Assembly (NCBI RefSeq): GCF_041146395.1
Contig: NW_027182936.1
Location: forward strand, 87,501-151,500
DNA length: 64,000 bases
DNA from: Eulemur rufifrons
Lineage: Eukaryota > Chordata > Mammalia > Primates > Lemuridae
Direction: 5' to 3'
Notes under the pieces: generated by a model
The model's input: the letters and a program-made list of their open reading frames with translations, nothing else
The model's database searches: none
What the model was told of the DNA's origin: nothing
In this document: in pieces, positions 59,354-64,000 of the stretch
Layout of the letters: each line of letters opens with the position of its first letter
Position numbering within the stretch: the stretch's first letter is position 1
Program-made: the position numbers and the translations under genes

Positions 59354-62300
59354 TAATTCTCACACTACTTCCATTCCCAGAGTGAAGCAAGCCTACAATA
59401 CAGCCATGCCATGTGTGAGATGAGGCTCTGCCTGAGTCCTGCATGTAGGTTTTGTCCCAAGGCCCAGGGAATGATGTTGTGCTTTTGTGGTGACTCCGAC
59501 CACACCCCTCTCACCGTAGATTAACCAGGTCCTGTGCCCTTAAACTGACCGCTAAATCTAAGCCCTACCACCAACCCTAACCCCTGACCCTGAACCTAAG
59601 CCCCGAGCCTAAAGCCCAACACTAACTCTAAACCCTTACCCTAAACCTAATCCCTAACCCTAATGCTAACCCCTAAACATAACCCTAACCGTGAACAGTA
59701 AACCTAACCCTAACCTCTAACACAAACACTAACACATAACTCTAACCCTAAAACTAACCCTAACCCTTAACCCTAAACCTAAACCCTAACCCTAACCCTT
59801 AACCTTAATCTTAACCGTTAACTCTCATGCTAACCTTTAATCCTAACTCTAATCCTAATCTTCAAACCTAAACCGAACACAACCCTAACCCTGTACCAAA
59901 CCTTGACCCCTCATCTTAACCCTATCCGCAAACCTCAACCCCAAAACGAACTGTAACCGTTAAACCTAACAGTAACCTTAAACCGTAACCCTAATCTGTA
60001 ACCCTATCCCCTCACCATAACACTACACTTCATCCTGAACCCTAACCATAATCCTAACCCTAAATCTAATTCTCAGACTTCTTGCTTTCTTAGAGTTTAG
60101 AAATCCTGCAATCCTCCCGTGCCATGTGTGAAAGGAGGCTCTACCACTGTGTCCTGCATGAAATCCACGGGCCCATACCCAGAGTCCGATACAGTGGGTT
60201 CCCGGTGACAATCCCTGCCCCCTAACCTCCCCCCAGCCTAATGCCGACAGGGCCCGTGCGCTAAGCATAAATGATACCTTTAACAGATAACCCTAACCCT
60301 GAACATGGCACCTAACCCTGTTCCTATTTCTCCCCTTAACACGTAAACCTCACCGTGAGCCTAACTTTAACCTCTTAACGTAACGTTAATGCATAACCCA
60401 TTCCCTGAGAACATCCCCTATCCCATAATTCTAACCCTATCTCCTAGTCATAACTGTAACACCTAATCCCTAACCCTAATTCTCCACCGCTAAGCCTAAC
60501 CGTAACGCTGCCTACAACCCTAACACTGACAGGAACCCTTAGTTCTAACCCCAACGCTATGCCTAACAAAAGCCCTAACCCTTCACCCTTCACCCTAACC
60601 CCTGAGCATTACCCTAAGCTTTAACCGTAATCCTAATCCTAACAATTAAACCTAACCCTAGCTCTTAAAGCTAACCCTAAACCTTACCCTCACGACTAGA
60701 CCTAACCCTGACACTAACCTAACACCTAACCCTAACCATAACCCCTAAAGCTAACCCTAACCTGAACCCTAAACCTAACCCTAACACTGAACCTTCACTA
60801 TATCCCTAACCCCTAAGCCTAATCCTAACTGTTAACCCTCACCCTAACACTTAAACTGGACCATAACACTAAACATTAACCCTAACACTAAACTTTAACC
60901 CTAACCATGAGCCCAACACTTAACCCTAATCCTATCCCCTAACCCTAAGCCCTAACCCTAAACCTAACCCTAACCCCAACCCTAACCCTTAATCTTGACC
61001 CTTACCATTAACCCTCACACTAACCCTAATCCTAATCTTTAACCATAAAGCTAACACTGAAGCCTAACCCTGTGCCAAACGCTAAACCCAAACCTTAACC
61101 CTAACCCTGAAACTTAACCATAAACCTAACTGTAACTGTTACACCTAACACTAACCTCTAACCCTAACCCCTAACCCTAAGACCCCACCTTAACACTAAC
61201 CCTAACCCTAAACATTATCATAATCCTACCCCTAAATCTAATTCTCGGACTTCTTGCTTTCTTAGAGTTTAGAAAGCCTAAAATCCTCCCATGCCATGAG
61301 TTAAAGGGGGCTCTGCAGCTCTCTCTTGCATGAAACCAGGAGCCCATACCTAGCGTATGATAGAGTGGGTTCCCGGGGACAATCCCATCCCCCTAACCCC
61401 AGCCCCCCGCCCAGTGCAGACAGGGCCTGTACGCTAAGTATAAACACTACCACTAACAGATAACCCTCACCCTGAACATAGCACCTGACCCTGATCCTAT
61501 TGCTCACCTTAAAACATAAACCTCCCCGTAACCCTAACTTATCCCCTTATCTTAACCTTAATGCATAACACCCTGAGAAGAAGCCCTATCCCATAATTCT
61601 AATCCTAACCCCTAGCCATAACCGTAACACCTCATCCCTAATTCTAAAATGCCAACCCTAACCTTCACCCTGCCAACAACCCTAACCCTAACCCTAACCC
61701 CTAACCCTAAGCCCTCACCCTATCACTAATCTTCATCCCTAAACCGTACCGTAATCCTAACCCTAAATCTAATTCTCAGACTTGCTTTCTCAGAGTTTTG
61801 AAAGCCTACAATCCTACTAAGCCATGCATGAAAGCCCGCTCTGCCGCAGTGTCCTGCATGAAACCCAGAGGCCCATACACTGCGTACGATAGAGTGGGCT
61901 CCCAGCGACCATCACAGACCCCTAACTTCGCCTCCTAGTGCATACAGGGCCCGTGCCCTAAGCATAAACCCTACCCCACACCCATAACCCTAACCCAGAA
62001 CATAACACCTAACCCTGATCCTACTGCTCACCTTAACACGTAAACCTCACACTAACCCTAACTTAACCCCTTATCTTAACGATAATGCATGACACCCTGA
62101 GAACAAGCCCTATACCGTAATTCTAACCCTAACTCCTAGCCGTAACCATAACACCTAATCCCTAATTCTGAAACGCCAACCCTAACCTTAACCCTACCGA
62201 CAACACTAACACTAACCCTAAAACCCTTACCCTAACCCTACGCCTAAAAATAACCCTAACCATTGATCCTTAGTCATAACCCCTAAAGCTTAACCCTAAC

Positions 62301-62786
62301 CCTTAACGCTAATCCCAATCCTAACCATTAAACATAACCCTACTTAACCCTAACCCTAACCTATACGCTAATGCCTAGAGATCTAACCCCAACACTGACC
62401 TACAGTTAACACTAACCCTAACCCCTAATCCTAACCTTAAACCTGAACCATAAACCTAACCCTTAACCCTAACCCTATTCCTAACCCCCTAACCCTAACC
62501 CTAACTGTTAAGCCTCACCCTAACCCTTAACCCTGACTCTAACCCTAAACCTTAACCCTAACCCTGAACCCTAACCCTAAGCCTAACCCTTAACCCTAAC
62601 CCTATCCCTTAACCCTAACCCCTAACCCTAACGCTAACCCCAACCCTAAACCTAACCCTGGCCCCCAACCCAGACTTAACACCTAACCCCTAACACTAAC
62701 TCTAAACCTAACCACTAATCCCTAGCACCTGACCCTGACTCGAAACCTAACCCCTAACTCGAAACCCCTAACCCCAAACCTAACCC
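59354..62786 (-). repeat. 3,433-bp higher-order unit 6 (mosaic)
   Basis: B 59,354-59,544, A1 60,061-60,266, A2 61,233-61,439, A3 61,764-61,961. It agrees with unit 4 to about 60,930. After that it alternates: GAGTTAAAGG (61,298) is otherwise seen only in unit 1, CACTACCACTAAC (61,445) only in units 2 and 4, and TACTGCTCACC only in units 1, 3 and 5. ACCGACAACAC and CCTGACTCTAACCC are otherwise seen only in units 2 and 4. Confidence 0.9.
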
Positions 62787-63174
62787 TAATTCTCACACTA
62801 CTTCCATTCCCAGAGTGAAGCAAGCCTACAATACAGCCATGCCATGTGTGAGATGAGGCTCTGCCTGAGTCCTGCATGTAGGTTTTGTCCCAAGGCCCAG
62901 GGAATGATGTTGTGCTTTTGTGGTGACTCCGACCACACCCCTCTCACCGTAGATTAACCAGGTCCTGTGCCCTTAAACTGACCGCTAAATCTAAGCCCTA
63001 CCACCAACCCTAACCCCTGACCCTGAACCTAAGCCCCGAGCCTAAAGCCCAACACTAACTCTAAACCCTTACCCTAAACCTAATCCTTAACCCTAATGCT
63101 AACCCCTAAACGTAACTCTAACCAGGAACAGTAAACCTAACCCTAACCTCTAACACAGACCCTAACACATAACC
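62787..63174 (-). repeat. Partial last unit of the 3,433-bp array
   Basis: Starts with a complete B cassette (62,787-62,977) and follows the unit to AACACATAA at about 63,174. At that point the other units continue CTCTAACCCTAAAACTAACC, while this one passes into regular CCCTAA repeats. Confidence 0.9.
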
Positions 63175-63925
63175 CTAACCCTAACCCTAACCCCAACCCT
63201 AACCACTAACACCAACCCTAACCCTAACCCTAACCCCTAAGCATAACCCTAACCCCCTAACCCTAACCCCCTAACCCTAACCCTACCCCTACCTCTACGC
63301 CTACCCCTACCCCCTAAACCTAAACCCAACCCCAACCCTAACCCGAAACCCTAAACCTAACCCTAACCCTAAACCTAACCCCTAACCGTAACGCCTAACC
63401 CTAACCCTAACCCCTAACCCTAACCCTTCCCCTACCCCCAACCCCTAACCCTAAGCCGAACCCTAACACCTAACCCTAACCCTAACCCCTAACCCTAACC
63501 CTAACCCCTAACCCTTACCCTAACCCTACCCTAACCCTAACCCTAACCCCTAACACTAACTCTAACCCCTAACCCTAACCCTAACCCCAACGCCTAAAAC
63601 CTAACCCTAACCCCAACCCCAACCCTAACCCTAACCCCTAACACTAACCCAACCCCTAACCCTAACCCTAAACCCCTAACCCTAACCCTAACCCCTAACC
63701 CTAACCCTAACCCAACCTTAACCCTAATCCTAACCCTACCCTAACCCTACCCTAACCCTAACCCAAACCCAACCCTAACCCCCTAACCCCAACCCTAACC
63801 ATAACCCCTAACCCTAACCCTAACCCCAAGCCCTAACCCTAACCCTAACCTTACCCTTACCCTAACCGTAACCCTACCCCTACCCTAACCCCAACCCTAA
63901 CCCTAACCCTAACCCTAAACCCTAA
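63175..63925 (-). repeat. Near-canonical CCCTAA/CCCCTAA tract
   Basis: About 750 bp dominated by ACCCTA hexamers with frequent CCCCTAA heptamers and some ACCCCA or AACCC units, far more regular than the rest of the window. The TTAGGG strand is minus and could form G-quadruplexes. It occupies the place where units 1-6 have only a short tract of ~55 bp of telomeric repeats. Confidence 0.9.
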
Positions 63926-64000
63926 CTCTTAACCTTAACCCTAAGCGTTAACTCTCACGCTAACCTTTAATCCTAACCCTAATCCTAATCTTCATCCCTA
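63926..64000 (-). repeat. Return to 1.86-kb-unit-type degenerate sequence
   Basis: CTCTTAACCTTAACCCTAAG, CGTTAACTCTCACGCTAACC and the following bases match 837-905 and its tandem copy. The 3,433-bp units have AATCTTAACCG and CTCATGCTAACC at these sites. The window ends inside this copy. Confidence 0.85.

Overview
The window is eukaryotic repetitive DNA of subtelomeric or interstitial-telomeric character. I find no protein-coding gene, tRNA, rRNA, CRISPR array or recognisable transposon. The background is heavily degenerate TTAGGG/CCCTAA sequence, so the organism has TTAGGG-type telomeres. A vertebrate is plausible, but the sequence does not identify a species. All open frames are short (102 codons or fewer). 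They recur only because the underlying repeats recur, and they run out into telomeric DNA that reads as Arg/Val or Leu/Thr strings.

Layout. (1) 1-3,903: degenerate CCCTAA arranged as two full and one partial copy of a ~1.86-kb unit, each full unit carrying one ~215-bp non-telomeric cassette ('A'). (2) 3,904-16,058: an unrelated-looking satellite of ~95-bp monomers in + orientation, built as an X-Y-Z trimer (~285 bp) with larger duplicated blocks at offsets of 6,935, 2,483 and 1,764 bp. (3) 16,059-20,835: the same satellite inverted. (4) 20,836-35,178: degenerate TTAGGG (G-rich on +) with A and B cassettes, including an inverted copy of the 1.86-kb unit. (5) At ~35,178 the telomeric polarity flips from TTAGGG to CCCTAA, the polarity expected of an end-to-end telomere fusion. 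(6) 35,179-63,174: degenerate CCCTAA, culminating in a regular higher-order array of six complete 3,433-bp units plus partial units at both ends. Each complete unit holds one B and three A cassettes. (7) 63,175-63,925: much less degenerate CCCTAA/CCCCTAA hexamers and heptamers. (8) 63,926-64,000: return to the 1.86-kb-unit type.

Main interpretation. Segments 1-4 form a large imperfect mirror image (CCCTAA, satellite forward, satellite reverse, TTAGGG) centred on the satellite inversion at ~16,058. The A and B cassettes share ends with each other. The 3' end of the A cassette also shares two motifs with the 95-bp satellite (18/20 and 14/15 bases), so the two repeat families are probably related by descent or past recombination. 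The 3,433-bp array looks recently amplified: two consecutive copies of a 6,865-bp two-unit block share diagnostic variants, and the last full unit is a mosaic. All boundaries were placed by eye and should be treated as accurate to a few bases at sharp junctions and tens of bases elsewhere.
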